Source: an uncultured Roseovarius sp. (GTDB lineage Bacteria > Pseudomonadota > Alphaproteobacteria > Rhodobacterales > Rhodobacteraceae). Taken from it: a stretch of DNA of 64,000 nucleotides. Under the pieces are notes generated by a model. That model saw only the letters and a program-made list of their open reading frames with translations. It was not told the origin of the DNA and ran no database searches. The stretch is taken from assembly GCF_947489715.1 (NCBI RefSeq), contig NZ_CANLER010000002.1:453597-517596 (forward strand), given 5' to 3'. Shown here piece by piece: positions 27,154 through 36,225 of this stretch. Every line of letters starts with the position of its first letter. Positions within the stretch are counted from its first letter, which is position 1. The position numbers and the translations under genes were made by a program.

Positions 27154-28003
27154 CCTCTTCCTGCAACAGCGCGCGCAAACCATCGCGGTAATTGGGATAG
27201 CGCAGCGTCACACCCAGTTCAGACTTGATCCGCGCATTGCTGATCCGTTTTGATTCCGAATAGAAACTACGCGCCATCGGGCTCATCTCGGCCTCTTCAA
27301 ACGGGATTTCCGGCGGCAGGGGTACACCCAGCAACTCCGCCGCGTGGCCGATCACATCCTGCGGCGGTGCTGGTTCGTCATCACAGACATTATACGCCCG
27401 ACCCGGATTGGGTTGCGCTATCGACGCCGCCAAAACCCGCGCGATATCGTCAACATGTATTCGGCTAAATATTTGATTTTTCTTTATAATACGACGCGCG
27501 GTGCCTTGCCTCACTTTTTCAAAGGGGCCGCGTCCGGGCCCGTAAATCCCCGCCAGACGAAACACATGTACCGGCAAAGACGAAACCGCCTGCCACCTTT
27601 CCTCGGCGTCCTTACGCATCTTGCCGCGCTCGGTCGATGGTCTCAATTCGGCATCTTCCCCCGTCCATTCCCCGTTGTGATTGCCATAAACCCCGGTGGT
27701 CGACAGATAGCCAAACCATTCGAGTCGCCCGGCTACCCCTTTGATTTTATGACTATATTTGTTGTAGATCGGATCACCCGCCTCGCGCGGCCCGGCCGAA
27801 ACCAGCACATGGGTTGCCCTGTCAAACGCCGCATCCAGATCGCCATCAGGCCACATCACCGGAATGATGCCCGTATCTTTCAATGCATTGAATTTGCTTT
27901 CACTTCTGGTCGTTCCGTAGATCGTCCAACCCTGCGGCACCAGAATTTTCGCCAGCGCCTGCGCCGAATATCCGTGTCCAAAAGAAATCAGTGTCTTGCT
28001 CAT
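27146..28003 (-). CDS. NAD(P)-dependent epimerase-like protein (YeeZ-like)
   Basis: A 285-residue atypical extended SDR. The N-terminal S-F-G-H-G-Y-S-A-Q-A-L glycine motif is variant from the canonical GxxGxxG and resembles YeeZ-like proteins. Y-L-S-T-T-G-V-Y-G-N-H-N-G-E-W is the family's central block, and F-R-L-A-G-I-Y-G-P-G-R-G-P follows. No YxxxK pair is obvious, so catalysis is uncertain. The function is unknown although relatives are annotated as NAD-dependent epimerases. Its 3' end lies in the long inverted repeat at 27056-27153. Confidence 0.78.
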   Translation of the reverse strand: MSKTLISFGHGYSAQALAKILVPQGWTIYGTTRSESKFNALKDTGIIPVMWPDGDLDAAFDRATHVLVSAGPREAGDPIYNKYSHKIKGVAGRLEWFGYLSTTGVYGNHNGEWTGEDAELRPSTERGKMRKDAEERWQAVSSLPVHVFRLAGIYGPGRGPFEKVRQGTARRIIKKNQIFSRIHVDDIARVLAASIAQPNPGRAYNVCDDEPAPPQDVIGHAAELLGVPLPPEIPFEEAEMSPMARSFYSESKRISNARIKSELGVTLRYPNYRDGLRALLQEEAG

Positions 28004-28076
28004 AGCCCCTTAATGCGTGGGCCATGCGCCATTGGCAAGAGAAAGCTGGCAAGCAATTGAAAAGGCGCCGAAAACC

Positions 28077-29063
28077 TCAGGCATGCATCTTCTTTTTACG
28101 GGCTCGCGTGGTGGCTGTCGCCTCTTCGCTCCCGTTGTGGAACGTCCCAAACCACCGGTCACAGGGCATCTCCTGATTGCCGTAGTTGCATTCGTAATAG
28201 CGATGATGCAGCTGATGATAGAACGTCCCCAAAGCCAGCCTGCGCTTATCCTTGATCAGCAGATCCTCGTAACCCGTATGGGTCATCGCCGCCCCTGGAC
28301 CAAGGTAAATAACGTGAAAAATCAGGTGGACCGGATGCGATATCACAACCCAATGGATGCAAAGTGACGACAGGTAAAACAGGTGTTCTACGGGGTGCAT
28401 TGAAAAGCCGGACCACGGCCCGATATTGACGTTGCGGTGATGCAGCGAGTGCACCTTTTTGTAGAGAAACGGCACATGCAGCAGGCGGTGCACCCAATAG
28501 AAATGGAACGCCGACCATATCGGCAGCAGGATCAGCGCCAGCACGAACCAGACTGGATTCGAGGTGAGGGTCATCACCGGCACATAATCGTTTGCCATCA
28601 ACCACATGGTCACTACCTGAAACGCCGTAAGCTGTGCCACGCCCGAGCCGAGCGACCAGAACATATTGTCATGCACCTGGTTCGCGAAATTCCATAACCG
28701 GTTGCCCTTGGCCTGATCCCGGCGGTCGAATTTCAGTTCCTGCCCCTGGCCTTTATGGATGTAGAAATACCAGTGCAGCGCGCCAGCGATCACAATCATC
28801 AGCGCCATGTTCACGGCCCATGTCTGAAAAATCCATCCAAAAGCAAAGCTTTGCGCAGTTTCCAGCGAGGGGTAGAGGGTCAGCCACGCGATCACGGCAA
28901 GGATCACCATAATCACCCGTTCGCTTAAGGTCAGCCAGTTGCGGGCAAACCATCGCGCCAGGAATCCCGGGCTGGGTGGCCATTTGAAAATCGACGGATC
29001 CTGAAGCGGCAGGTCGGGATGGTAGTTCCATTCGCGGGATTGATTGCCTGAGCTGTCAGACAT
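28077..29063 (-). CDS. Sterol desaturase / fatty acid hydroxylase superfamily protein
   Basis: A 328-residue membrane di-iron oxygenase. Hydrophobic helices occur at about residues 45-70, 78-105 and 140-185. Histidine clusters follow the FA_hydroxylase pattern: W-V-H-R-L-L-H, K-V-H-S-L-H-H-R-N and a late F-Y-H-Q-L-H-H-R-Y-Y-E-C-N-Y-G. Reaction could be hydroxylation or desaturation of a lipid or sterol-like molecule; the substrate is not identifiable. It is the second membrane di-iron enzyme of the window, the other being at 2768, and the two are from different families. It lies 32 nt after the aldolase gene start-to-stop spacing on the same strand, so co-transcription is possible. Confidence 0.82.
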   Translation of the reverse strand: MSDSSGNQSREWNYHPDLPLQDPSIFKWPPSPGFLARWFARNWLTLSERVIMVILAVIAWLTLYPSLETAQSFAFGWIFQTWAVNMALMIVIAGALHWYFYIHKGQGQELKFDRRDQAKGNRLWNFANQVHDNMFWSLGSGVAQLTAFQVVTMWLMANDYVPVMTLTSNPVWFVLALILLPIWSAFHFYWVHRLLHVPFLYKKVHSLHHRNVNIGPWSGFSMHPVEHLFYLSSLCIHWVVISHPVHLIFHVIYLGPGAAMTHTGYEDLLIKDKRRLALGTFYHQLHHRYYECNYGNQEMPCDRWFGTFHNGSEEATATTRARKKKMHA

Positions 29064-29095
29064 TATTTCTCTCCAAATTCAACGCATTGGAAATC

Positions 29096-29851
29096 TCAGG
29101 ACGCGTAGGCTGACCCTTCGTCATCGAGGATCGCCTTGAGTTCACTCAGATGTTGCTCAGCCTGGCCGGGGTAGTTTTCAATCTCACTGGCGGTCTTTTC
29201 AGCAATGTCATCTGGGATCAGCCGCAGCGGCTGTCCGGTCCAGAGCGCCTTGATATAGGTCTCGCAGGCGCGTTCGAAGTAATACATCCGGTTGAAGGTT
29301 TCGGCGACGGTCTTACCAATGACCATGATGCCGTGATTGCCCATGACCAACACGGTTTTCGACGGATCGCTGAGGTTGGAGCAGCAACGCTCGGCCTCTT
29401 CCTCAAACGCCAGCCCGCCGAAGTGGTCATCCACCGCGACGCGATTGAAGAAGGTCGCGGTGTTCTGGTCGATCGGCGGCAGGGTGCTGTCGGCAAGCGA
29501 GGCCAGTACCGTCGCATAGATCGAATGCACGTGCAGCGCACAGCGGGCATGCGGGCACATCCGGTGGAGCGCACCGTGCAGGCCCCAGGCCGTGGGATCA
29601 GGCGCATTGGGGCCTTCCAGCGTTTCGGGATCATTGGCATCCAGAAACAACAGGTCCGAGGCTTTGATCCGGCTGAAATGCACCTGGTTCGGGTTCATCA
29701 GAAATTGCGTGCCATCCTCGTTCACCGCCAGTGAAAAATGATTGGCGACAGCCTCGTGCATGTTCAGCCGTTCAGTCCAGCGAAAAGCGGCTGCCAGATC
29801 AACACGCTCCTGCCAATGGTCGATATTCGGGCGAAGTTCGGTGACGGACAT
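29096..29851 (-). CDS. Class II aldolase/adducin family protein
   Basis: A 251-residue class II aldolase fold protein. The metal-binding histidines appear in C-A-L-H-V-H-S-I-Y-A and in the later G-N-H-G-I-M-V motif. Such proteins cleave phosphorylated or free sugar-like substrates, or act as decarboxylases; lack of a defining neighbour leaves this open. The ATG at 29851 follows gggagcattcacc and was chosen over a much longer open frame whose upstream part overlaps the divergent LysR promoter. The divergent LysR gene is a likely regulator. Confidence 0.85.
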   Translation of the reverse strand: MSVTELRPNIDHWQERVDLAAAFRWTERLNMHEAVANHFSLAVNEDGTQFLMNPNQVHFSRIKASDLLFLDANDPETLEGPNAPDPTAWGLHGALHRMCPHARCALHVHSIYATVLASLADSTLPPIDQNTATFFNRVAVDDHFGGLAFEEEAERCCSNLSDPSKTVLVMGNHGIMVIGKTVAETFNRMYYFERACETYIKALWTGQPLRLIPDDIAEKTASEIENYPGQAEQHLSELKAILDDEGSAYAS

Positions 29852-29921
29852 GGTGAATGCTCCCTGTTTTTCTTGACCCGAATGGTGCCTCTTCACCGCC
29901 CCCTTTACCAACGAAAAAAAC

Positions 29922-29934
29922 ATAGGCATGCTAT
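29922..29934. promoter_or_regulatory. Candidate LysR box in the aldolase/LysR divergent region
   Basis: The 110-bp region between the aldolase and LysR starts contains atag-gcatg-ctat, an interrupted dyad of the T-N11-A type favoured by LysR proteins. It lies 28 nt before the LysR start. Assignment rests on symmetry and position only. Confidence 0.35.
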
Positions 29935-29961
29935 AAGTCAAACTAATGGACAAATTATGCC

Positions 29962-30858
29962 ATGCGCAAATCCCTGCCTCCGTTGAACTGGTTGCGTGCC
30001 TTTGAGGCTTCGGCGCGTCACCTGTCATTCACCGCTGCGGCGGGCGAGTTGAACATGACCCAAAGCGCGGTCAGCCAGCAGATAAAGTCGCTTGAAGGAC
30101 ATATGGGCCGCGCATTGTTTCATCGTCGTGCGCGGGCGTTGGAACTGACTGAAACAGGTTCAAGCTATCTGCCAATCGTACGCGATGCCTTTCGCACCCT
30201 GTCACGCGGCACACTGGCCGTGACTGGGGGCAACGAAACCGTAGTGCAAGTGCATTCCAACATGAGCTTTGGCACCTTCTGGTTAGCGCCTCGACTGGGG
30301 CGGTTTTATGCCCGCCACCCCAATGTAAGGCTGAACATCATCGCCGAATTGTGGGAGCAGGCTGAAGGGATCGCCCCCGGTGCCGATGTTGAAATCAGGT
30401 ATTCGGTGCATCCTTCCGAAGGGGTACGGGCCCGAAAGCTTGTGCAGGATTATTCCTATCCCGTTGCCGCACCGGGCTGGTCAGGAACGATTGAGGATGT
30501 GCCGGGTGAGACCCTTTTCGATTGTGCCAACCTGATGGCAAGCTGGGCCGCATGGGGTGAGGAACAGGGCCTTGATTGGTCAGGTTTGAACGTGACCTAC
30601 GCCACGACATATGCCGTTGCCCTCTCTGCTGCCGTGGCAGGCGCGGGGTTATGCATGGCACATGATACGATCGCGGGTCAGCTGATCGAAACCGGCCGAT
30701 TACAACGTCTCTTCGATCATCGTGCGAAAATGAATGAGGCCTATTATTTGGTCACTGCGCCGCATATCGCCGACATACCGGGCGCAAAGATCTTTGAAAA
30801 CTGGCTGCTGGAGGAAATGGCGCACGATCAAAGCGGGCGTGACGCGACCCAAGCGTAG
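29962..30858 (+). CDS. LysR family transcriptional regulator (GcvA-like)
   Basis: A 298-residue LysR protein. The N-terminal L-P-P-L-N-W-L-R-A-F-E-A-S-A-R-H-L-S-F and the M-T-Q-S-A-V-S-Q-Q-I recognition helix are typical of the GcvA-like branch. The effector domain starts at about residue 90. It is divergent from the class II aldolase gene and likely regulates it. Its last 31 nt overlap the convergent VOC-protein gene. Confidence 0.88.
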   Translation: MRKSLPPLNWLRAFEASARHLSFTAAAGELNMTQSAVSQQIKSLEGHMGRALFHRRARALELTETGSSYLPIVRDAFRTLSRGTLAVTGGNETVVQVHSNMSFGTFWLAPRLGRFYARHPNVRLNIIAELWEQAEGIAPGADVEIRYSVHPSEGVRARKLVQDYSYPVAAPGWSGTIEDVPGETLFDCANLMASWAAWGEEQGLDWSGLNVTYATTYAVALSAAVAGAGLCMAHDTIAGQLIETGRLQRLFDHRAKMNEAYYLVTAPHIADIPGAKIFENWLLEEMAHDQSGRDATQA

Positions 30859-31247
30859 CCGTTATCGCAAAGAATATAAACCTCGCGCAGGCCATGAGGT
30901 TTGTCAGTCGGGGGTTGCAGGATATGGGCTCCGATGGCTTCCGCACGGGCGGCTGCGTCATCGGGATCGGTCTGATACAAACGAATTTCAGCTCCGGCTC
31001 CGCGCGCGCCCGCTTCCGGCAACAGACCCAACAAGGGATTGGAATGGTAGGTACCGTCACTGTGCAACTGCATCACCTGATCATGATAGCGCATGATCGC
31101 AAAATCCTGCGTCGGTTGAAACGCCTCCATACCGAAAACCTTAGTCAGAAAGGTCACTTCGACGCGGACATCGCGCACCAACAGATTCAAGCCCATGCCG
31201 GTTAGCGAAGCACCGAATGCTTCGGCGCTGATCGTTTCATAATCCAT
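30828..31247 (-). CDS. VOC family (glyoxalase/bleomycin-resistance fold) protein
   Basis: A 139-residue VOC-fold protein: G-M-G-L-N-L-L-V-R-D-V-R-V-E-V-T-F-L begins the first beta-alpha-beta module, and D-K-P-H-G-L-R-E-V-Y-I-L-C-D-N-G-Y-A-W-V lies in the second, as in glyoxalase-like and dioxygenase-like proteins. Possible metal ligands are sparse, so a binding rather than catalytic role is also possible. It overlaps the 3' end of the convergent LysR gene. Confidence 0.7.
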   Translation of the reverse strand: MDYETISAEAFGASLTGMGLNLLVRDVRVEVTFLTKVFGMEAFQPTQDFAIMRYHDQVMQLHSDGTYHSNPLLGLLPEAGARGAGAEIRLYQTDPDDAAARAEAIGAHILQPPTDKPHGLREVYILCDNGYAWVASRPL

Positions 31248-31334
31248 TCCGGCCCCCTTTGTTCACAGCAGCTTGATCCCCGCTCTTGGCCGTGTCAACG
31301 TGGCATCGGCAGGTAAGGTTGTAACGCGACCGGG

Positions 31335-32834
31335 ATGCAGGACAGAGAGATGAATGTGCAGAACCAGAACGGCGATCTGACGACACCTAATGTTCCTGCC
31401 TCTCAGGTTTTCACCAACGCGTCCGCCGCAGTGGATCGGTTGGTTGAGCTTTACAACACAGCGTCGGATTTCCTGTGCCGCGAATTCAGTAAAGCTCTTC
31501 ATGGGGATATTCCCGCAAAAAAGATACGCGCCTATTATCCCGAGATACGGATCACCACGACATCCTTCTGTCAGGTCGATAGCAGGTTGAGCTTCGGACA
31601 TGTATCAGAACCCGGCACCCATGTAGCCACGATAACCCAACCCGACCTGTTTCGAAAATATCTGGAACAACAGATCGGTTTGCTGCTGGAAAATCACGGT
31701 GTACCGGTCTCAATTGGCATGTCGGATACACCAATGCCCGTGCATTTTGCGGTTGCCAACGACGCGTCGATCATGGTGCCACAGGAAGGTGCTGCAGATT
31801 TCACGCTGCGTGATAAGTTCGATGTGCCTGACCTGAGCACGACAAATGATGACATCGTGAACGGCACCCATTCCCCGGACCCCGCAGGAGCGGAGCCATT
31901 GGCGCCTTTCTCAGCGCAGCGGGTGGATTATTCGCTGGCACGGCTCGCGCATTACACCGCGACGGATCCGGCGCATTTCCAGAATCATGTTCTCTTTACC
32001 AACTACCAGTTCTACGTTTCGGAATTCGAGAGCTATGCCCGCAAAGCGCTGGCCGATCCTGACAGTGGCTACACTTCCTTTGTCAGCACTGGCAATGCCG
32101 AGATCACGCTGCCGGACGGCGAACTGCCATTGCCGGCGCAGCTTCCTCAGATGCCTTCCTACCATCTGAAGCGCGATGATGGAAAAGGCATCTCGCTTGT
32201 CAATATTGGCGTGGGGCCATCTAATGCAAAGACCGCGACCGACCACGTCGCTGTGCTGCGTCCCCACGCCTGGATCATGGTCGGCCATTGCGCCGGGCTT
32301 CGAAACTCTCAAAGCCTTGGTGATTTCGTTCTGGCCCATGCATACCTGCGTGAAGACGGGGTATTGGATGCCGATATTCCCGCCTGGGTACCGATCCCAG
32401 CATTGGCGGAAATCCAGATCGCGCTGGAAAAGGCGGTGGCGGCAGAAACAAAGCTTGAAGGTTATGATCTGAAGCGCGTGATGCGCACCGGAACCGTCGC
32501 CAGTTTCGACAACCGCAACTGGGAGCTGCGCGATCAGTCGGGACCGGTGCAGCGGCTCAGCCAGTCGCGAGCCATTGCGCTGGATATGGAAAGCGCAACG
32601 ATTGCCGCCAACGGGTTTCGGTTTCGGGTGCCCTACGGCACATTGCTATGCGTCAGTGACAAGCCATTGCATGGCGAGTTAAAACTGCCCGGTATGGCCA
32701 GTGATTTCTACAAAACCCAAGTCTCGCGCCACCTGATGATAGGGATTCGCGCTATGGAAACATTGGCCGAAATGCCGCTTGAACGCCTGCACAGTCGAAA
32801 ATTACGGTCATTTAACGAGACAGCCTTCCTTTGA
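31335..32834 (+). CDS. amn: AMP nucleosidase
   Basis: A 499-residue enzyme that hydrolyses AMP to adenine and ribose 5-phosphate in purine turnover. The N-terminal AMP-nucleosidase domain spans about residues 25-190 (F-G-H-V-S-E-P-G-T-H; P-V-H-F-A). The C-terminal nucleoside phosphorylase-like domain runs from about 290 and includes W-I-M-V-G-H-C-A-G-L-R, A-I-A-L-D-M-E-S-A-T-I-A-A-N-G and L-C-V-S-D-K-P-L-H-G. Length matches the family. Either ATG 31335 or the in-frame ATG 31350 could be the start; no decisive ribosome site is seen. Confidence 0.93.
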   Translation: MQDREMNVQNQNGDLTTPNVPASQVFTNASAAVDRLVELYNTASDFLCREFSKALHGDIPAKKIRAYYPEIRITTTSFCQVDSRLSFGHVSEPGTHVATITQPDLFRKYLEQQIGLLLENHGVPVSIGMSDTPMPVHFAVANDASIMVPQEGAADFTLRDKFDVPDLSTTNDDIVNGTHSPDPAGAEPLAPFSAQRVDYSLARLAHYTATDPAHFQNHVLFTNYQFYVSEFESYARKALADPDSGYTSFVSTGNAEITLPDGELPLPAQLPQMPSYHLKRDDGKGISLVNIGVGPSNAKTATDHVAVLRPHAWIMVGHCAGLRNSQSLGDFVLAHAYLREDGVLDADIPAWVPIPALAEIQIALEKAVAAETKLEGYDLKRVMRTGTVASFDNRNWELRDQSGPVQRLSQSRAIALDMESATIAANGFRFRVPYGTLLCVSDKPLHGELKLPGMASDFYKTQVSRHLMIGIRAMETLAEMPLERLHSRKLRSFNETAFL

Positions 32835-32965
32835 CCTAGCGTAAATCGGCACAAAATGCACTAAAATCACTTGCTTTCCGCCACTATTCGTTGTGTTTCA
32901 ACACAAGATAGCGTTAGATTATGCGAATGAGGCCCAATAGCCGGGCAGTTGAAGGAGACCATAAA

Positions 32966-33253
32966 ATGGCAAAACCGATGACCAAAACCCAACTCGTATC
33001 TGCTCTGGCTGACGAGATGGGTAGTGACAAGAAAACCGCTAATGGCGCGCTGGACGCTGTGATCTCGATCATCACGCGCGAAGTGTCTGGTGGCGGCGCT
33101 GTGACCCTTCCGGGTGTTGGCAAAATCTATTGCCGTGAACGCCCCGAGCGCATGGTGCGCAACCCCGCCACTGGCGAGCAGATCAAGAAAGACGCCGACA
33201 AGGTGGTCAAGATGACCATCGCCAAAGCGCTGAAGGACAGCGTGAACGGCTAA
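32966..33253 (+). CDS. HU family DNA-binding protein
   Basis: A 95-residue histone-like protein. It has the two N-terminal helices, a G-V-G-K-I-Y turn in place of the usual G-F-G, and the DNA-embracing arm ending R-N-P-A-T-G-E-Q-I. It bends and compacts DNA as a dimer. The ATG at 32966 follows gaaggaga. A good terminator follows the stop, and the 131-bp upstream spacer is AT-rich, so it is probably monocistronic with its own promoter. Because Rhodobacterales carry several HU/IHF genes, I do not assign hupA or hupB. Confidence 0.92.
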   Translation: MAKPMTKTQLVSALADEMGSDKKTANGALDAVISIITREVSGGGAVTLPGVGKIYCRERPERMVRNPATGEQIKKDADKVVKMTIAKALKDSVNG

Positions 33254-33277
33254 GCTTGAATCTCATCTGAGTTTCGG

Positions 33278-33312
33278 AAAGGGTCGCCCAACAGGCGGCC
33301 CTTTTCAATTTT
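33278..33312 (+). terminator. Intrinsic terminator after the HU gene
   Basis: Stem aaagggtcgcc (33278-33288) with ggcggcccttt (33294-33304), one G-U pair, 5-nt loop, followed by a T-rich tail (ttttcaatttt when the stem end is included). It lies 25 nt after the HU stop. Confidence 0.85.
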
Positions 33313-33324
33313 CGGAGCAGGCAG

Positions 33325-34197
33325 ATGGATATTCGGGCGATACTTGCGGGGCTTGCCTTTGCCTTCATGTGGTCCAGCGCCTTTACGTCGGCCCGGATCA
33401 TCGTCGCGGCGGCGCCGCCGCTGACGGCATTGTCCCTTCGGTTTTTGATTTCTGGTCTTCTGGGCGTTCTTATCGCTTGGATGCTGGGGCAAAGCTGGCG
33501 GCTGACGCGCGCGCAGTGGCGGGCAACAATCGTTTTCGGCGTTTGTCAGAACGCACTTTATCTGGGGCTTAACTTCGTCGCCATGCAAACGATCGAAGCG
33601 TCCCTGGCCGCGATCATCGCGTCCACCATGCCGCTTTTGGTGGCGCTTGCCGGTTGGATATTTTTTGGTGAACGCGTGGGCACCCTTGGACTATTGGGTC
33701 TGGTCGCAGGGGTGATCGGCGTTTTCATTATCATGGGTGCACGCCTGCAAGGCGGTATCGACATGACAGGGCTGGGCTTATGCGTGTTGGGCGTAATTGC
33801 CCTGACATTTGCCACGCTGATGGTCCGAGGGGCTACTTCCGGTGGAAATTTCCTGATGGTTGTCGGGTTGCAAATGCTGGTCGGCAGTGCGGTGCTGAGC
33901 GTCGCGGCAATATCCACCGAAACCATCGTGATCTCCTGGAGTTGGAAACTGATCGCAGCCTTTAGCTACACGACATTGATTCCCGGTTTGGCAGCAACGT
34001 TGGTTTGGTTCTGGCTGGTGAATCGCATCGGGGCGGTGAAGGCAGCGACGTTCCATTTCCTTAACCCTTTTCTGGGCGTCGCAATCGCTGCACTTATTCT
34101 GGGCGAAAACCTGGGGCTGCGCGAAGTAATGGGTGTTGCGGTAATCGCGCTTGGCATCCTGGCTGTGCAGCTTTCCAAGCAAAAACGCAAAGCGTAG
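33325..34197 (+). CDS. EamA/DMT superfamily transporter
   Basis: A 290-residue, ten-helix membrane protein made of two homologous EamA halves. F-M-W-S-S-A-F-T-S-A-R at about residues 13-23 and the second-half G-L-A-A-T-L-V-W-F-W-L-V-N-R-I-G-A-V-K-A-A are typical. P-L-L-V-A-L-A-G-W-I-F-F-G-E-R is the family's repeat-end motif. Such carriers export amino acids or other metabolites; the substrate is unknown. The start follows ggagcaggcag, just after the HU terminator. The 239 bp after the gene (34198-34436) contain nothing I can support. Confidence 0.88.
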   Translation: MDIRAILAGLAFAFMWSSAFTSARIIVAAAPPLTALSLRFLISGLLGVLIAWMLGQSWRLTRAQWRATIVFGVCQNALYLGLNFVAMQTIEASLAAIIASTMPLLVALAGWIFFGERVGTLGLLGLVAGVIGVFIIMGARLQGGIDMTGLGLCVLGVIALTFATLMVRGATSGGNFLMVVGLQMLVGSAVLSVAAISTETIVISWSWKLIAAFSYTTLIPGLAATLVWFWLVNRIGAVKAATFHFLNPFLGVAIAALILGENLGLREVMGVAVIALGILAVQLSKQKRKA

Positions 34198-34436
34198 CCG
34201 GGATTTGCTCGCGCAATCGGCAGAGTGGTGGAACAAGAATTTTCCAATATCCACCGATGCCTGCACGGTATTGGCAGCACGAAGGAAACGGGGAACATAT
34301 ACCGGAGATCGGCGGCTTCACTTTGGTCGTCTTATCCGCATCTCATCTGTACCGGCACAATTGGAAATTTGAAAACTGCGTAAGACCAAATTGCATCAAT
34401 ATAACGACATTCAAGGAAGAGGCCTTGGCCAGGCGT

Positions 34437-35543
34437 TCAGCCGATTTTGCCGCGCGGGCCGTCTCCTATCTGACCGCGATGCAATAGCAGGTGATCAAGG
34501 ACGACACAGGCCATCATTGCCTCACCCACCGGGACAGCGCGGATGCCAACGCAAGGGTCGTGGCGACCCTTGGTCACCACTTCGGTCGGAGTGCCATCCA
34601 TACGGATGGATTTGCGCGGGCTGAGGATCGACGAGGTGGGTTTCACTGCAAAGCGCACCACGATGTCCTGACCGGTCGAGATGCCTCCCAGGATGCCGCC
34701 AGCATGGTTGGACGAATAAACCGGTTGGCCATCTTTGCCCATGAAAATCTCATCAGCGTTCTGAGTGCCCGTTAGCATCGCAGCGGACATACCTTCGCCA
34801 ATCTCGACGCCTTTGACAGCGTTAATCGACATCATCGCAGCGGCCAAATCGGTGTCTAGTTTGCCATAGACCGGCGCCCCCAGACCAGCAGGGGCGCCTT
34901 GGGCTACAACCTCGACAATTGCGCCGACCGAATTGTGATCTTTGCGCAACTTTTGCAGGTAAGCTTCCCATTTAGGGGCGGCTTCGGCATCGGGGATCCA
35001 GAAATCATTGGTGTCAATCGCGTCCCAATCAAAACGATCGCGGTCGATCTCAATCTCACCCATGCGGGTCATGTAACCTTTGATGCGGATACCGGGCACC
35101 AGCGCCTCAAGGGCGGCGCGGGCTATCCCGCCTGCGGCTACGCGCGCCGCCGTTTCGCGGGCAGAGCTGCGCCCGCCACCGCGATAATCCCGCAACCCGT
35201 ATTTCTGATGATAGGTGATGTCGGCATGACCGGGGCGGAACGTCTGGGCGATGTCGCCATAATCTTTTGAACGCTGATCCGTGTTTTCGATCATCAATTG
35301 GATCGGTGTGCCGGTGGTCTGCCCTTGGAACACACCGGAAAGAATACGCACGGCATCGGGTTCGTTGCGCTGTGTCATGTTCTTGTTCTGGCCCGGGCGG
35401 CGCTTGTCCAGCCAATGTTGCAGCATCGCCTCGTCAATGGTCACACCCGGAGGGCAGCCATCGACGGTTGCGCCCAGAGCAGGCCCGTGGCTTTCGCCCC
35501 AGGTGGTAACACGAAACAGGTGTCCAAATGTATTGAGGCTCAT
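34437..35543 (-). CDS. aroC: Chorismate synthase
   Basis: A 368-residue enzyme of the shikimate pathway converting EPSP to chorismate with reduced FMN. Family signatures are visible: G-E-S-H-G-P-A-L-G at 17-25, R-P-G-H-A-D with [12 protein letters not shown] at about 120-131, and R-H-D-P-C-V at about 338-343. Length is normal. It is monocistronic on the minus strand, with 198 bp before the response regulator gene and a short GC-rich leader. Confidence 0.96.
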   Translation of the reverse strand: MSLNTFGHLFRVTTWGESHGPALGATVDGCPPGVTIDEAMLQHWLDKRRPGQNKNMTQRNEPDAVRILSGVFQGQTTGTPIQLMIENTDQRSKDYGDIAQTFRPGHADITYHQKYGLRDYRGGGRSSARETAARVAAGGIARAALEALVPGIRIKGYMTRMGEIEIDRDRFDWDAIDTNDFWIPDAEAAPKWEAYLQKLRKDHNSVGAIVEVVAQGAPAGLGAPVYGKLDTDLAAAMMSINAVKGVEIGEGMSAAMLTGTQNADEIFMGKDGQPVYSSNHAGGILGGISTGQDIVVRFAVKPTSSILSPRKSIRMDGTPTEVVTKGRHDPCVGIRAVPVGEAMMACVVLDHLLLHRGQIGDGPRGKIG

Positions 35544-35741
35544 CAGCAGGCTCCTTCCGCGTCGGTCTAACGGGGCAACGCCTGTGGCTCAAGCCCAAAG
35601 GCGGAGGGAGCAATTTCAACTGCACTAAGTGTACCGAGGCCGACGCGGGCCATATCAGACATGCGCAAAAAGAAGACGGCCTTCAGAAAGGCTGCCGGTT
35701 CTTTTCAAACTGCCGCCACAGATCTTCCGTTGCAACGCGTC

Positions 35742-36203
35742 CTAACTTGGGAATTCAACAACCTTGGAGAAGCAATCAATCATATCGAGCGCCTTGACGA
35801 AACTATCACCCAAATTGTCTTTGACGATATAACCAGCGATATTGTTGTCATAAGCGTTAGCCACGTCTGCAGGGGCATCGGATGTGGACAAAACGAAAAT
35901 AACCAATCTGTGCAATGTCGGATCCTTACGAACTTCCTCGAGAAACTCGAAACCGTTCATCCTTGGCATATTCAGGTCCAACGTTACCAGATAGGGCGGT
36001 AACGCTTTGCCATCGGTAAATTCTTCGCGAAGCATATCCAGCGCTTCACGCCCGTCGCGCGCCACCTGTACGGGGTTGATGATCTTGAGTTTTTTTAAAG
36101 CGCGCTTGATGGCCAGCACACTAACCTGATCGTCATCAACGATCAGAAACCGGACCGGCTGCGTTGGAACTTTGACGACAGGATTTGGTTCAATGCCAGT
36201 CAT
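35742..36203 (-). CDS. Receiver-only response regulator
   Basis: A 153-residue single-domain response regulator. The acidic pocket is V-D-D-D at residues 22-25, the phosphoacceptor is Asp76 in L-V-T-L-D-L-N-M-P, the switch serine/threonine lies in F-V-L-S-T-S-D and the lysine in Y-I-V-K-D. It has no output domain, and its Rcp1-like form (R-M-N-G-F-E-F-L-E-E-V-R) suggests partners that are phytochrome- or HisKA-type kinases. The ATG at 36203 follows aagagga; the longer open frame runs into the kinase gene. It lies 22 nt downstream of that kinase in the same operon. Confidence 0.9.
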   Translation of the reverse strand: MTGIEPNPVVKVPTQPVRFLIVDDDQVSVLAIKRALKKLKIINPVQVARDGREALDMLREEFTDGKALPPYLVTLDLNMPRMNGFEFLEEVRKDPTLHRLVIFVLSTSDAPADVANAYDNNIAGYIVKDNLGDSFVKALDMIDCFSKVVEFPS

Positions 36204-36225
36204 TTCTAATCCTCTTTCCCAAGGG

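Noticed and set aside
34198..34436. Small gene in the DMT-aroC gap
   Set aside because: Open frames there are short, lack ribosome sites and have no protein-like pattern.
35661..36002. 113-codon plus-strand open frame
   Set aside because: Antisense to the response regulator, no ribosome site at its start, no family features.
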